Source: Tenacibaculum sp. L6 (GTDB taxonomy: Bacteria; Bacteroidota; Bacteroidia; Flavobacteriales; Flavobacteriaceae). Taken from it: a stretch of 58,994 nucleotides of DNA. The position numbers and the translations under genes were made by a program. The stretch spans positions 1-58,994 of the forward strand of contig NZ_JAPEHZ010000008.1 of the NCBI RefSeq assembly GCF_028823685.1, given 5' to 3'. Positions 45,576 through 55,049 of this stretch are shown piece after piece. Below the pieces are notes generated by a model. It was not told where the DNA came from, searched no databases, and saw only the letters and a program-made list of their open reading frames with translations. Position 1 is the first letter of the stretch; each line of letters begins with the position of its first letter.

Positions 45576-46183
45576 TTTTTGTCTTTTTTTAGGAAGATGG
45601 TTTCCTTAATTCTTTTGAGTCTTTGAAAGACTTTGGCTTTTACTTTTATGTTTTGAGGTTTTTTGTTAGGATCGAATAACATACCGGTACACAAACACAT
45701 TTTTTGCTGTGTACGTTGCAAGACATCGTAATTTTTACAAGTCTGACAACCATTCCAAAAAGACTGATCTTCTGTAAGTTCAGAAAAAGTAACAGGTTTA
45801 TAGCCTAACTCACTATTAAGTTTCATAACCGCTAAACCAGTAGTAATACTAAATATTTTGGCATTAGGAAACTTGGTTCTAGAATGCTTAAAAACTACTT
45901 TTTTAATTTTTTTGGCTAAACCGATACCTCTGTAATCTGGATGTACAATTAACCCTGAATTAGCTACAAATTTACCATGGCTCCAAGCCTCGATATAACA
46001 AAAGCCAGCGAACTTATCTCCGTCTAGTGCTATAACAGCATTACCATTTTCTAGTTTTGTAATAATATATTCTGGTTTTCTTTTGGCAATTCCTGTACCT
46101 CTAACCAGCGCTGCTTCGTCAATAGTTTGACAAATAATTTCTGCATACTTACTATGCGATTGATCAGCAATAACAACTCTCAT
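45572..46183 (-). CDS. GNAT acetyltransferase heading the arginine operon, candidate N-acylglutamate synthase
   Basis: 203-aa GNAT protein with the acyl-CoA loop VHPDYRGIGLAKKI (residues 80-93). A Cys cluster follows at 146, 149, 163 and 165 (GCQTCK and MCLCTG), which could bind a metal. No argA or argJ is found in the operon, so this gene may do the first step, acylation of glutamate. That is an inference from position and family. A C-terminal Lys-rich tail follows. The operon leader upstream may be controlled by an Arg-rich peptide. Confidence 0.88.
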   Translation of the reverse strand: MRVVIADQSHSKYAEIICQTIDEAALVRGTGIAKRKPEYIITKLENGNAVIALDGDKFAGFCYIEAWSHGKFVANSGLIVHPDYRGIGLAKKIKKVVFKHSRTKFPNAKIFSITTGLAVMKLNSELGYKPVTFSELTEDQSFWNGCQTCKNYDVLQRTQQKMCLCTGMLFDPNKKPQNIKVKAKVFQRLKRIKETIFLKKDKK

Positions 46184-46274
46184 TGAAATTGATTTTAAAT
46201 ATATTTTCTGTTAATAATCCTTGGTTTGAAAGAAGAACCGGACGCACCTAAGTTCCCAAAAAGAAGTAATACCC

Positions 46275-46349
46275 TTACGGGCGACGTCGGATAAAAGTAG
46301 TGCGTACAGCAGTTGCGTTATTGAAAGTAATAACACTAATTTGTAACAA
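46275..46349 (-). promoter_or_regulatory. Possible arginine leader peptide upstream of the arg operon
   Basis: On the minus strand a frame ends in VRTTFIRRRP and TAA (stop at 46275-46277). Four Arg codons, three of them consecutive (CGA CGT CGC at 46281-46289), lie in the last ten codons, about 90 bp before the first gene. This fits an attenuator leader. The start is uncertain: TTG 46347-46349 gives 24 aa. A promoter-like TACTTTCA may even lie inside this frame. No strong terminator hairpin is visible. Confidence 0.35.
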
Positions 46350-46394
46350 TAAAAAAATGTAAATGATTGAAATCACAACAATAAAAATAAAATT

Positions 46395-46474
46395 ATACAA
46401 TACTCAGTTTAGGACAAAAGGAAGACTAGCGTCGGTTGTAAGACCGCACTAAAAAACTGGGTGTATTATTGTAT
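46395..46474. other. Long imperfect inverted repeat between the arg and ilv operons
   Basis: ATACAATACTCAGTTT (46395-46410) and AAACTGGGTGTATTATTGTAT (46454-46474) are complementary with a bulge. The inner part holds CGGT/ACCG. It stands between divergent operons; the function is unknown. Confidence 0.4.
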
Positions 46475-46645
46475 ATTTTACTTGTTTGCATGATGCCACA
46501 AATCTATAAAATAAATTTTGACAAATACTAAATAAAAAATAAAAACTTTTATAAGTGTAAGTAATACAGTGGGTTATGAGGTGTTTTTTTATGTGTGGAA
46601 ATAAAAAAAACAAAAAAATATTAGGATTACTAAAAAATATTTTCA

Positions 46646-46653
46646 AATATTTG
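46646..46653 (+). promoter_or_regulatory. Putative -7 box of the ilv operon
   Basis: AATATTTG, the same variant as before metY, lies 9 bp before leader peptide 1. No clear -33 element. Confidence 0.35.
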
Positions 46654-46662
46654 TGACATCAA

Positions 46663-46728
46663 ATGAAGAAACAAGTATTAAATATCATTTCTATTATTAT
46701 TGTCATTGTGATTATTTCGCAAGGATAA
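46663..46728 (+). CDS. Ile/Val-rich leader peptide 1 of the ilv operon
   Basis: 21 codons begin with MKKQVLNIIS and continue IIIVIVIISQG before a TAA. Eight Ile, three Val and one Leu codons make 12 of 21 branched-chain. It starts an attenuator: a terminator hairpin lies 37 bp after its stop. Slow translation when Ile or Val is scarce should favour an alternative fold and read-through into ilvE. Seen: sequence and hairpins. Inferred: the mechanism. Confidence 0.82.
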   Translation: MKKQVLNIISIIIVIVIISQG

Positions 46729-46764
46729 GGGAGTGGTATTTTATTATTAAATTATATAAATTTT

Positions 46765-46798
46765 AAAAAGGCTTCCTAAATTTTAGGAAGCCTTTTTT
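46765..46798 (+). terminator. Attenuator terminator 1 of the ilv operon
   Basis: A stem of about 11-13 bp (AAGGCTTCCTAA with TTAGGAAGCCTT) and a 3-nt loop precede a T run. A competing partner may be AGGGAGT (46728-46734), right after the leader 1 stop, which can pair with GCTTCCT (46771-46777), including two G-T pairs. Confidence 0.9.
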
Positions 46799-46811
46799 AG
46801 TTACAAAAAAC

Positions 46812-46874
46812 ATGAATCAATTTTTTAACATCGTGGTAATTATTATTGTCATTATTAGCTCTCCACCGAGTTGA
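46812..46874 (+). CDS. Ile/Val-rich leader peptide 2 of the ilv operon
   Basis: 20 codons begin MNQFFNIVV and continue IIIVIISSPPS before a TGA. Six Ile and three Val codons are clustered. It starts 13 bp after terminator 1 and has its own downstream attenuator. The TGA overlaps the GATACAG strand of the predicted antiterminator, so a ribosome finishing the peptide would block that strand and let the terminator form. Confidence 0.82.
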   Translation: MNQFFNIVVIIIVIISSPPS

Positions 46875-46898
46875 TACAGATAGTTTTTGCCTATAAGG

Positions 46899-46935
46899 AA
46901 GCCTGTATCTAACTTTAGATACAGGCTTTTTTTAT
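46899..46935 (+). terminator. Attenuator terminator 2 of the ilv operon, with competing antiterminator
   Basis: The terminator is a 13-bp stem AAGCCTGTATCTA/TAGATACAGGCTT with a 4-nt loop and a T run. The antiterminator strand GATACAG (46873-46879) pairs with CTGTATC (46903-46909), which is part of the terminator's left arm, so the two folds exclude each other. The rest of the gap up to ilvE at 47085 shows no further feature. Confidence 0.92.
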
Positions 46936-47084
46936 TCCGTGAATATCATAAAGTAAAAATTTTAATCAATTGATTTATATGTGATTATATTTTTAAAAGA
47001 TAGGTTAGAAATCATTAAAGTATTGAAAAATAGAAACTAAAATAAAAAACGAAAAATAATTTTGAACAGTAAAAACAACTAAAA

Positions 47085-48023
47085 ATGTACTATAACGAGG
47101 AAACAGTAATTTTTTACAACGGACAGTTTATCAAAGCAAAAGATGCTAGCGCTAATTTGTATAGCCAGAGTTTACACTACGGAAACGGAGTTTTTGAAGG
47201 TATCAGAGCTTATAATACAACCGAAGGAACTAAAGTCTTTAAGTCGTTTGAGCATTACAAGAGGCTAAAATACGGAGCAGAAGTCATGAATATTCAATTG
47301 GATTATTCTGAAGAACAACTTACGCAAATTACTTACGAATTGTTAGAGCGTAATGGTTTAAAAGACGCATACATCCGTCCGTTAGTCACTACTGGAGCCG
47401 ATATGAGTTTATTTACTTCTAAAGAAACCAACTTAGTTATTCAATGCTGGGAATGGGGAAAATATATGGGAGATAAATCACTACGTGTAAAAACATCGTC
47501 GTTTCAACGTCCGAATCCGAAGTCATGTTTTGTAGAAGCAAAAGTAACAGGGCACTATACGAATTCAATATTATCAACTAACGAAGCAAAAAATAATGGT
47601 TATGATGAAGCTTTGTTATTAGATATGAACGGTAATGTAGCAGAATGCTCAGGAGCCAATGTTTTTATGCAAAAAGATGGGAAGTTATACACTCCACCAA
47701 GAGGTCATATTATGGCAGGAATTACGCGTGCTACGGTTATCGATTTATGTAAAGAAGAAGGAATCTTTGTTGAAGAAAAACACTTCACTTTAGAAGAATT
47801 AAAAAATGCAGACGCTTGCTTTTTTACAGGAACAGCAGCCGAAGTGGTTGGTTTACAATCGTGGCACTGCTTTTTTACAGGAACAGCAGCCGAAGTGGTT
47901 GGTTTACAATCGTTAGACGATTATCAATTTCCACTAGCGTGGGAAAAATCACACGGATACAAACTAATGAAATTATATAAAGACGAAGTATTAGGCTTAC
48001 GTCAAACAAGCAAAGCAAGCTAA
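47085..48023 (+). CDS. ilvE: Branched-chain amino acid aminotransferase with internal 17-residue duplication
   Basis: Fold-type IV PLP aminotransferase for the last step of Ile, Val and Leu. The opening [14 protein letters not shown], the GVFEGIRAY block, the PLP lysine in [13 protein letters not shown] and CSGANVFM are typical. Near the C terminus [15 protein letters not shown] occurs twice, separated by Trp-His; this is the active-site phosphate loop. The 45-bp copies (47817-47861, 47868-47912) have a 51-bp period and keep the frame, giving 312 aa instead of about 295. The extra loop could harm the enzyme. Real duplication or assembly error cannot be told here. ilvD follows 1 bp after the stop. 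Confidence 0.92.
   Translation: MYYNEETVIFYNGQFIKAKDASANLYSQSLHYGNGVFEGIRAYNTTEGTKVFKSFEHYKRLKYGAEVMNIQLDYSEEQLTQITYELLERNGLKDAYIRPLVTTGADMSLFTSKETNLVIQCWEWGKYMGDKSLRVKTSSFQRPNPKSCFVEAKVTGHYTNSILSTNEAKNNGYDEALLLDMNGNVAECSGANVFMQKDGKLYTPPRGHIMAGITRATVIDLCKEEGIFVEEKHFTLEELKNADACFFTGTAAEVVGLQSWHCFFTGTAAEVVGLQSLDDYQFPLAWEKSHGYKLMKLYKDEVLGLRQTSKAS
47817..47912 (+). repeat. 45-bp direct repeat inside ilvE
   Basis: Two identical 45-bp copies (47817-47861 and 47868-47912) are separated by TGGCAC. They are in frame and lie in the conserved GTAAEV region. Confidence 0.95.
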
Positions 48024-48024
48024 G

Positions 48025-49701
48025 ATGGAACTAAACAAATTTAGTAAACAAGTAACACAAGACGATACACAACCAGCAGCACAAGCTATGTTGCATGCCA
48101 TAGGATTGTCAAAATCTGACTTAGAAAAACCATTAATCGGAATTGCAAGTACAGGGTACGAAGGAAATCCGTGTAATATGCACCTAAACGATTTAGCGAA
48201 ATTGGTAAAAGAAGGAACCGAAAATGCCGATTTAGTTGGATTGATATTTAATACCATTGGTGTTTCTGATGGAATCTCTATGGGAACCCCAGGAATGCGC
48301 TATTCACTTCCTTCTCGTGATGTCATTGCCGACTCTATGGAAACGGTAGTGCAAGCGATGTCATATGACGGATTGGTAACCGTAGTAGGATGTGATAAGA
48401 ATATGCCGGGAGCACTAATGGCGATGTTGCGTTTAAACCGCCCTTCAGTTTTAGTATACGGAGGAACCATTGCTTCAGGGTGTCATGAAGGAAAAAAGTT
48501 AGATGTAGTATCTGCTTTTGAAGCTTGGGGAGAGAAAGTTGCAGGAACCATTACTCAAAAAGAATATCAAAATGTGATAGAAAAAGCATGTCCAGGAGCA
48601 GGAGCTTGTGGAGGTATGTATACTGCAAATACCATGGCATCAGCAATTGAAGCTTTGGGTATGAGTTTGCCTTATAATTCATCGAACCCTGCGATAAGTA
48701 ATGACAAAGAGCAAGAATGTGTCAAAGCAGGAGAAGCGCTACGTGTATTGCTAGAGAAAGATATTAAACCATCAGATATCGTTACTAAAAAATCGTTGGA
48801 AAACGCTGTGCGATTGGTAACGGTTATGGGGGGGTCTACTAATGCTGTATTACATTTTTTAGCGATAGCAAAAGCAGCAGATGTACAATTTACTTTGGAA
48901 GATTTTCAACGTATTTCTGATGAAACTCCATTCTTAGCCGATTTAAAACCTAGTGGAAAATACTTGATGGAGGATGTACATAAAGTAGGCGGTACACCAG
49001 CAGTTTTAAAGTATTTGTTAGAAAAAGGTTTGTTACATGGAGATTGTTTAACTGTAACAGGAAAAACGTTAGCTGAAAATTTAGCATCGGTTCCAGGCTT
49101 AACAGAAGGGCAAGATGTAATAAAACCTTTAGAAACACCTATCAAAGCTACAGGTCATTTACGAATGCTGTATGGGAACTTAGCTAAAGAAGGTTCCGTA
49201 GCCAAAATAACAGGAAAGGAAGGATTGTATTTTTCAGGAAAAGCAAAAGTTTTTGAAGGTGAATACGAAGCAAATGATGGGATACGAGACGGAAAAGTAG
49301 CAAAAGGGGACGTAGTGGTAATTCGCTATGAAGGTCCTAAAGGAGGACCTGGAATGCCAGAAATGCTAAAACCAACAGCTGCTATTATGGGAGCAGGATT
49401 AGGTAAGGATGTTGCTCTAATTACAGATGGTCGTTTCTCAGGAGGAACCCACGGATTTGTAGTAGGTCACATTACACCAGAAGCGCAAGAAGGAGGTGCA
49501 ATCGCTTTAGTAAAAGATGGAGATACCATAACTATTAATGCAGAAACCAACACGATTCATGTAGATGTTTCGGAAGAAGAATTAACCAAAAGAAAACAAG
49601 AATGGACTGCTCCGCCTTTAAAAGTTAAAAGAGGAGTACTATATAAATATGCAAGAACAGTAGCATCAGCATCTAACGGATGTGTAACCGACGAATTTTA
49701 A
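48025..49701 (+). CDS. ilvD: Dihydroxy-acid dehydratase
   Basis: Iron-sulfur dehydratase in Ile/Val synthesis. The cluster-related cysteines lie in [14 protein letters not shown] and [28 protein letters not shown] and [11 protein letters not shown] are the C-terminal signatures. The 558 aa are normal. Gap to ilvB is 163 bp with no clear feature (AT-rich, a few GCTAAAG-type words). Confidence 0.96.
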   Translation: MELNKFSKQVTQDDTQPAAQAMLHAIGLSKSDLEKPLIGIASTGYEGNPCNMHLNDLAKLVKEGTENADLVGLIFNTIGVSDGISMGTPGMRYSLPSRDVIADSMETVVQAMSYDGLVTVVGCDKNMPGALMAMLRLNRPSVLVYGGTIASGCHEGKKLDVVSAFEAWGEKVAGTITQKEYQNVIEKACPGAGACGGMYTANTMASAIEALGMSLPYNSSNPAISNDKEQECVKAGEALRVLLEKDIKPSDIVTKKSLENAVRLVTVMGGSTNAVLHFLAIAKAADVQFTLEDFQRISDETPFLADLKPSGKYLMEDVHKVGGTPAVLKYLLEKGLLHGDCLTVTGKTLAENLASVPGLTEGQDVIKPLETPIKATGHLRMLYGNLAKEGSVAKITGKEGLYFSGKAKVFEGEYEANDGIRDGKVAKGDVVVIRYEGPKGGPGMPEMLKPTAAIMGAGLGKDVALITDGRFSGGTHGFVVGHITPEAQEGGAIALVKDGDTITINAETNTIHVDVSEEELTKRKQEWTAPPLKVKRGVLYKYARTVASASNGCVTDEF

Positions 49702-49864
49702 TCGCAGGGCGATAGCCAGAGGATTAGTTTCTTAAGGCTTGCTTAGAGGTGGTTGATTTTAGAAAAAGAAAAGAGAAACATGATTCAAAGTTATTTGAAT
49801 CGTGTAAAACGATACTAATTGAAATAAACGTATAGCCAAAGGCTAAAGACATAAAGCTAAGTTT

Positions 49865-51598
49865 ATGGAAACAAAAATGAAACAACAAACAGAATCAGAA
49901 ACAACACAGAGTGTAACCATTACAGGTGCAGAAGCTGTAGTAAAATGTTTACTAGCAGAAGGAGTCGATTTGTTATATGGGTATCCAGGAGGAGCTATTA
50001 TGCCTGTATATGATGAGTTGTATAAATATAAAGATAAACTACATCATGTATTAACACGTCACGAGCAAGGAGCAACGCATGCGGCACAAGGATATGCCCG
50101 AGCTACAGGTAAAGTAGGAGTAGCGATAGCAACTTCAGGTCCAGGAGCGACCAATTTAATCACAGGAATTGCTGATGCGCAGATAGATTCTACTCCAATG
50201 GTATGTATCACAGGGCAAGTAGGAGCACATTTATTAGGTTCTGATGCGTTTCAAGAAACGGATATCGTTGGAATTTCAACTCCCGTGACTAAGTGGAATT
50301 ATCAGATAACGAAAGCGAGTGAGATCCCCGAAGTAATGGCAAAAGCATTTTATATCGCTCGTTCAGGAAGACCAGGACCTGTTTTGGTTGATATTACTAA
50401 AAATGCGCAGTTTGAAGAGTTTGATTTTGAATATAAAAAATGTACTTCAGTGCGAAGTTATCAACCTGTTCCGAATATGAATATGCAAAGCGTTGAAGCA
50501 GCTGTTGAGTTGATTAACAATGCTGAAAGACCGTTTGTTGTCTGGGGGCAAGGAGTAATACTTGGAGAGGCAGAAGAAGAATTCAAAGCCTTTATTGAGA
50601 AAGCAGGAATACCATCGGCAAGTACATTATTAGGCTTATCAGCTTTACCAACCAAACACCCTTTGTATGTAGGTATGGTAGGAATGCATGGTAACTACAG
50701 TCCGAATAAACTCACCAACGAGTGTGATGTATTAATAGCTATCGGAATGCGTTTTGACGATCGTGTTACAGGGGATTTGAACCGTTATGCGAAACAAGCT
50801 AAAGTGGTGCATTTTGAAATAGATCCTGCGGAAGTTGATAAAAACGTAAAAACAGATGTAGCTGTTTTAGGAAACGTAAAAGAAACCTTAGCGGCAGCAC
50901 TTCCTCTTTTAGAAGAAAAATCACACAAAGAGTGGTTACAAGAATTTAGAAATCTCGATGCAGTCGAGTTTGATAATGTGATAAAAAATGATTTGTTTCC
51001 AACCAAAGAAGGTTTAACAATGGGAGAAGTTATCAAGCAAATAAATGAAGCTTCTGAAGGAAAAGCTATTGTAGTTACCGATGTGGGGCAACATCAAATG
51101 GTAGCAAGTCGTTATGCGGAATTCAACCAAACGAAAAGCAATATTACTTCAGGTGGATTAGGAACTATGGGCTTTGCTTTACCTGCTGCGATTGGTGCTA
51201 AAATGGGAGTTCCTGAGCGAGAAGTAGTAGCTGTTATTGGTGATGGCGGTTATCAAATGACCATACAAGAACTCGGAACTATTTTGCAAACTAAAGCAGC
51301 TGTTAAAATTGTAGTACTGAATAATGAATTTTTGGGGATGGTACGCCAGTGGCAACAGTTGTTTTTTGATAAACGATATGCTTCTACAGTAATGACAAAT
51401 CCTGATTTTGTAACAATTGCTAAAGGGTATCATATGGCAGCGAAAAAAGTAACCAAAAGAGAAGATTTGGCAACAGCTGTTCAAGAAATGATTGAATCTA
51501 AAGAAGCCTATTTCTTAGAAGTTTGTGTAGAAAAGGAAGACAACGTATTTCCAATGATTCCAACAGGAGCATCGGTATCTGATGTTCGATTAAAATAA
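49865..51598 (+). CDS. ilvB: Acetolactate synthase large subunit
   Basis: Thiamine diphosphate enzyme for the first Ile/Val step. GYPGGAIMPVYDELY opens the domain, with the catalytic Glu in RHEQGATHAAQG. The ThDP-binding block is GDGGYQM followed by NNEFLGMVRQW. At 577 aa it has the normal length. ATG 49865 is used; MKQQTESE (49880) is an alternative start. Confidence 0.95.
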   Translation: METKMKQQTESETTQSVTITGAEAVVKCLLAEGVDLLYGYPGGAIMPVYDELYKYKDKLHHVLTRHEQGATHAAQGYARATGKVGVAIATSGPGATNLITGIADAQIDSTPMVCITGQVGAHLLGSDAFQETDIVGISTPVTKWNYQITKASEIPEVMAKAFYIARSGRPGPVLVDITKNAQFEEFDFEYKKCTSVRSYQPVPNMNMQSVEAAVELINNAERPFVVWGQGVILGEAEEEFKAFIEKAGIPSASTLLGLSALPTKHPLYVGMVGMHGNYSPNKLTNECDVLIAIGMRFDDRVTGDLNRYAKQAKVVHFEIDPAEVDKNVKTDVAVLGNVKETLAAALPLLEEKSHKEWLQEFRNLDAVEFDNVIKNDLFPTKEGLTMGEVIKQINEASEGKAIVVTDVGQHQMVASRYAEFNQTKSNITSGGLGTMGFALPAAIGAKMGVPEREVVAVIGDGGYQMTIQELGTILQTKAAVKIVVLNNEFLGMVRQWQQLFFDKRYASTVMTNPDFVTIAKGYHMAAKKVTKREDLATAVQEMIESKEAYFLEVCVEKEDNVFPMIPTGASVSDVRLK

Positions 51599-51604
51599 AA
51601 AAAT

Positions 51605-52132
51605 ATGAGTACAAAAAACACCTATACAGTTTCAATTTATACAGAAAATAATGTTGGATTGTTAAACAGAATATCAGCAATATTTCAACGAAGACATATC
51701 AATATTGAAAGTATTAATAGCTCGTCATCAGAAATTAAAAGTGTATCAAGAATTACACTTTTAGTGAAGGTAACTGAAGAGCAAATCAAAAAAATCATTG
51801 GTCAAATAGAAAAGCAAGTAGAGGTAATCAAAGCTTTTTATCATACGGATGAAGAGACGATTTACCAAGAATCGTGCTTATTCAAGCTAAGTACGGATTT
51901 GCTAACAGATAATGATGAAATTCAAACAATTATCAATCAAAGTAAATCAAGAGTTATCAATGTAAATAAAAACTTTTTTGTTCTTGAAAAATCAGGAACC
52001 AAAGAAGAAGTCGAAGAACTATATCACATTTTAGATAAGCATGGTATCATGCAATTTGTTCGATCTGGTAGAATAGCTATTACAAAAGATGAAATGCCAG
52101 TATCAAAATTATTACAATTAATAAAAGCATAA
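51605..52132 (+). CDS. ilvN: Acetolactate synthase small (regulatory) subunit
   Basis: ACT-domain subunit that stabilises IlvB and gives valine feedback. The ACT start SIYTENNVGLLNRISAIFQRR with INIESINSS is typical. Length is 175 aa, with a C-terminal domain as in IlvH/IlvN. It lies 6 bp after ilvB. Confidence 0.94.
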   Translation: MSTKNTYTVSIYTENNVGLLNRISAIFQRRHINIESINSSSSEIKSVSRITLLVKVTEEQIKKIIGQIEKQVEVIKAFYHTDEETIYQESCLFKLSTDLLTDNDEIQTIINQSKSRVINVNKNFFVLEKSGTKEEVEELYHILDKHGIMQFVRSGRIAITKDEMPVSKLLQLIKA

Positions 52133-52156
52133 ACAAACAACACAAATACAATAGAA

Positions 52157-53659
52157 ATGAAAAATTATTTCAACCAATTATCATTAAGAGAGCAGTTAGA
52201 ACAATTAGGAAAATGTAGATTTATGAATGCTGAAGAGTTTTCAGAAGGAATAGCTGCATTAGAAGGAAAAAAAGTGGTAATTGTAGGATGTGGAGCACAA
52301 GGATTGAATCAAGGGTTAAACATGCGTGATTCAGGGTTAGATATTTCATACGCATTACGAGAAGTAGCTATTAAAGAACAACGTCAATCCTATAAAAATG
52401 CAACAGAACACGGTTTTGAAGTAGGTACCTATAAAGAACTAATTCCTACTGCTGATTTGGTGTGTAATTTAACACCCGATAAACAACATACACAGGTAGT
52501 AAATGCAGTGATGCCATTAATGAAATCAGGGGCAACCTTATCGTATTCTCACGGATTTAATATTGTTGAAGAAGGAATGCAAGTCCGTAAGGATTTAACC
52601 GTAATTATGGTAGCCCCTAAGTGTCCTGGAACAGAAGTAAGAGAAGAATACAAACGCGGATTTGGAGTACCAACGTTAATCGCTGTACATCCTGAAAATA
52701 ATCCTGAAAATAAAGGTTTAGCACAAGCTAAAGCCTATGCGTATGCAACAGGAGGTCATAAAGCAGGAGTGTTAGAATCGTCGTTTGTTGCTGAGGTAAA
52801 ATCAGACTTAATGGGTGAACAAACGATCTTATGTGGAGTGTTACAAACAGGGTCAATTTTGTCTTTCAATAAAATGGTAGAAGAAGGAGTAGAATCAGCA
52901 TACGCTTCTAAACTTATTCAATACGGGTGGGAAACAATTACCGAAGCGTTAAAGCATGGAGGAATAACTAATATGATGGATCGTTTGTCTAACCCAGCAA
53001 AATTGAAAGCCTACCAACTTTCTGAAGAATTAAAAGAAGTATTGGCTCCGTTATTCAACAAGCATATGGATGATATTATGTCAGGACATTTTTCAAAAAC
53101 TATGATGGAAGATTGGGCAAATGATGATGTGAATCTATTAACATGGAGAGCAGCTACTGGAGAAACGCAATTTGAGAAAACAGCTGCTACTTCTGAAGAA
53201 ATTTCAGAACAAACCTATTTTGATAAAGGAACTTTATTAGTTGCTTTTGTAAAAGCAGGAGTTGAGTTGGCTTTTGAAACCATGGTGAAATCAGGAATTA
53301 TCTCAGCATCGGCATACTACGAATCGTTACATGAGTTACCGTTAATAGCCAATACGGTAGCACGTAAGAAGTTGTTTGAAATGAATCGTATTATTTCTGA
53401 TACTGCTGAATACGGATGTTATTTATTCGACCATGCAGCAAAACCAATATTAGCTGATTTTATGAAATCAGTAAGTACAGATGTTATTGGAAAAGAATAC
53501 AGTACTACGAATGAGGTAGATAATCTTGAATTAATAAAAGTGAATAAAGCAATTTGCAATCATCCTATTGAAAAAGTAGGTGCAGAATTGCGAGAAGCAA
53601 TGACTGCTATGAAGGTAATCAAAACCAATGTCAGTCAAGAAGAACCCGTTTTAGCATAA
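52157..53659 (+). CDS. ilvC: Ketol-acid reductoisomerase, long (class II) form
   Basis: Isomerises and reduces acetolactate or acetohydroxybutyrate with NADPH. The nucleotide motif [13 protein letters not shown] and [15 protein letters not shown] are present. Its 500 aa and duplicated C-terminal knotted domain mark it as the E. coli-like long form. [17 protein letters not shown] and [12 protein letters not shown] are conserved. Gap to ilvA is 5 bp. Confidence 0.95.
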   Translation: MKNYFNQLSLREQLEQLGKCRFMNAEEFSEGIAALEGKKVVIVGCGAQGLNQGLNMRDSGLDISYALREVAIKEQRQSYKNATEHGFEVGTYKELIPTADLVCNLTPDKQHTQVVNAVMPLMKSGATLSYSHGFNIVEEGMQVRKDLTVIMVAPKCPGTEVREEYKRGFGVPTLIAVHPENNPENKGLAQAKAYAYATGGHKAGVLESSFVAEVKSDLMGEQTILCGVLQTGSILSFNKMVEEGVESAYASKLIQYGWETITEALKHGGITNMMDRLSNPAKLKAYQLSEELKEVLAPLFNKHMDDIMSGHFSKTMMEDWANDDVNLLTWRAATGETQFEKTAATSEEISEQTYFDKGTLLVAFVKAGVELAFETMVKSGIISASAYYESLHELPLIANTVARKKLFEMNRIISDTAEYGCYLFDHAAKPILADFMKSVSTDVIGKEYSTTNEVDNLELIKVNKAICNHPIEKVGAELREAMTAMKVIKTNVSQEEPVLA

Positions 53660-53664
53660 ATAGT

Positions 53665-54930
53665 ATGGAAGTTCAAAAAGAAACGTATTTTCCTAAATTA
53701 GAAGCAATAGAGCAAGCTGCTACAACTTTACAAGAAGTTGTGGCGGTTACTCCGTTGCAAGAAAATTTCAACTTATCTAGACAATTCGGTGCAAATATAT
53801 TTTTAAAAAGAGAAGATTTGCAGCAAGTTCGTTCGTATAAAATTAGAGGAGCTTACAATAAAATTAGTTCTTTAACAGAAGAGGAACTGGCAAATGGAAT
53901 TGTGTGTGCTAGTGCAGGAAATCATGCACAAGGAGTTGCCTTAGCATGTAGAAAAAAAGAAATCTACGGAACTATTTATATGCCTGCACCAACACCAAAA
54001 CAAAAGGTAGAACAGGTGAAAATGTTTGGTGGTGATTTTGTAGATATTCGATTGATAGGTGATACGTTTGATGACGCTTATAAAGCAGCAAAACTCTTAT
54101 CGGATAGTTTACAAAAAACGTTTGTACATCCGTTTGATGATGAAAAAATTATTGAAGGACAAGCCACAGTAGGCTTAGAGGTTTTAGAACAAGCACAACA
54201 ACCTATAGATTATGTTTTTGTACCTGTTGGTGGTGGTGGATTGGCTTCTGGTTTATCAAGTGTTTTTAAGTTAGTATCTCCAAAAACAAAAATTATAGGA
54301 GTAGAGCCAGCAGGAGCACCTTCTATGAAAAAATCCTTCGAAGCAAACAAAAATGTTGTATTAGAAAACATAGATAAGTTTGTTGATGGAGCAGCAGTAC
54401 AGCAAGTAGGGGAGTTAACCTACAAAATTTGTAAAGAAAATTTATCGGATATGATTACCGTTCCCGAAGGAAAAGTGTGTCAAACTATCTTAGAAATGTA
54501 TAACAAAGAAGCAATAGTAGTTGAGCCTGCTGGAGCTTTGACGATAAGTGCACTTGATTTTTACAAAGAAGAATTGAAAGGTAAAAATGTAGTGTGTGTT
54601 ATTAGTGGGAGCAATAATGATATTACTCGTACCGCTGAAATAAAAGAACGTGCATTGTTATACAGTAAATTGAAGCACTATTTCATTGTTCGTTTTCCAC
54701 AACGTGCAGGTGCGTTAAAAGAGTTTGTAGCTGAGGTATTGGGTGAAAATGATGATATTACTTTTTTTGAATACTCTAAAAAGACCAATAGAGAAAATGG
54801 TCCTGCTGTTGTTGGTATAGAACTAGAGAGGAAAGAAGATTTACAACCATTAATTCATCGAATGAAACAGCGAAACTTTTATGGTGAATACCTAAACGAT
54901 AAACCTAATTTATTTGAGTTCTTGGTGTAA
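53665..54930 (+). CDS. ilvA: Threonine ammonia-lyase (threonine dehydratase)
   Basis: PLP enzyme that makes 2-oxobutanoate from threonine, the entry to isoleucine. The PLP lysine is in RSYKIRGAYNKI, and the glycine loop is VPVGGGGLASG. The C-terminal 80 or so residues (YFIVRFPQRAGALKEFV) form a single ACT-like domain, so it is the short regulated form (421 aa). Last gene of the operon, followed by a palindromic element. Confidence 0.95.
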   Translation: MEVQKETYFPKLEAIEQAATTLQEVVAVTPLQENFNLSRQFGANIFLKREDLQQVRSYKIRGAYNKISSLTEEELANGIVCASAGNHAQGVALACRKKEIYGTIYMPAPTPKQKVEQVKMFGGDFVDIRLIGDTFDDAYKAAKLLSDSLQKTFVHPFDDEKIIEGQATVGLEVLEQAQQPIDYVFVPVGGGGLASGLSSVFKLVSPKTKIIGVEPAGAPSMKKSFEANKNVVLENIDKFVDGAAVQQVGELTYKICKENLSDMITVPEGKVCQTILEMYNKEAIVVEPAGALTISALDFYKEELKGKNVVCVISGSNNDITRTAEIKERALLYSKLKHYFIVRFPQRAGALKEFVAEVLGENDDITFFEYSKKTNRENGPAVVGIELERKEDLQPLIHRMKQRNFYGEYLNDKPNLFEFLV

Positions 54931-54939
54931 TATAAATAC

Positions 54940-55049
54940 GACTGTATAAAATGTCATTCCGAACGAGGCACGAGGAGGAATCTCATACAAATGAGTAACA
55001 AATATTCAAAAGATTTCTCCCTTTGGTAGAAATGATGTTTTTGACAGTC
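54940..55049. repeat. Palindromic dispersed element between ilvA and ychJ
   Basis: Outer arms GACTGT (54940-54945) and ACAGTC (55044-55049), inner arms ATGTCATTCC and AATGATGTTTTT, and a middle AGGAATCTCATACAAATGAG. It sits between convergent genes and may terminate both. It resembles the element at 28362-28456 in its TCATT/AATGA ends. Confidence 0.6.

Noticed and set aside
46449..46646. 65-codon Phe/Ile-rich reverse frame in the ilv upstream region
   Set aside because: It comes from AT-rich non-coding DNA; it has no family features and would lie antisense to the ilv promoter.
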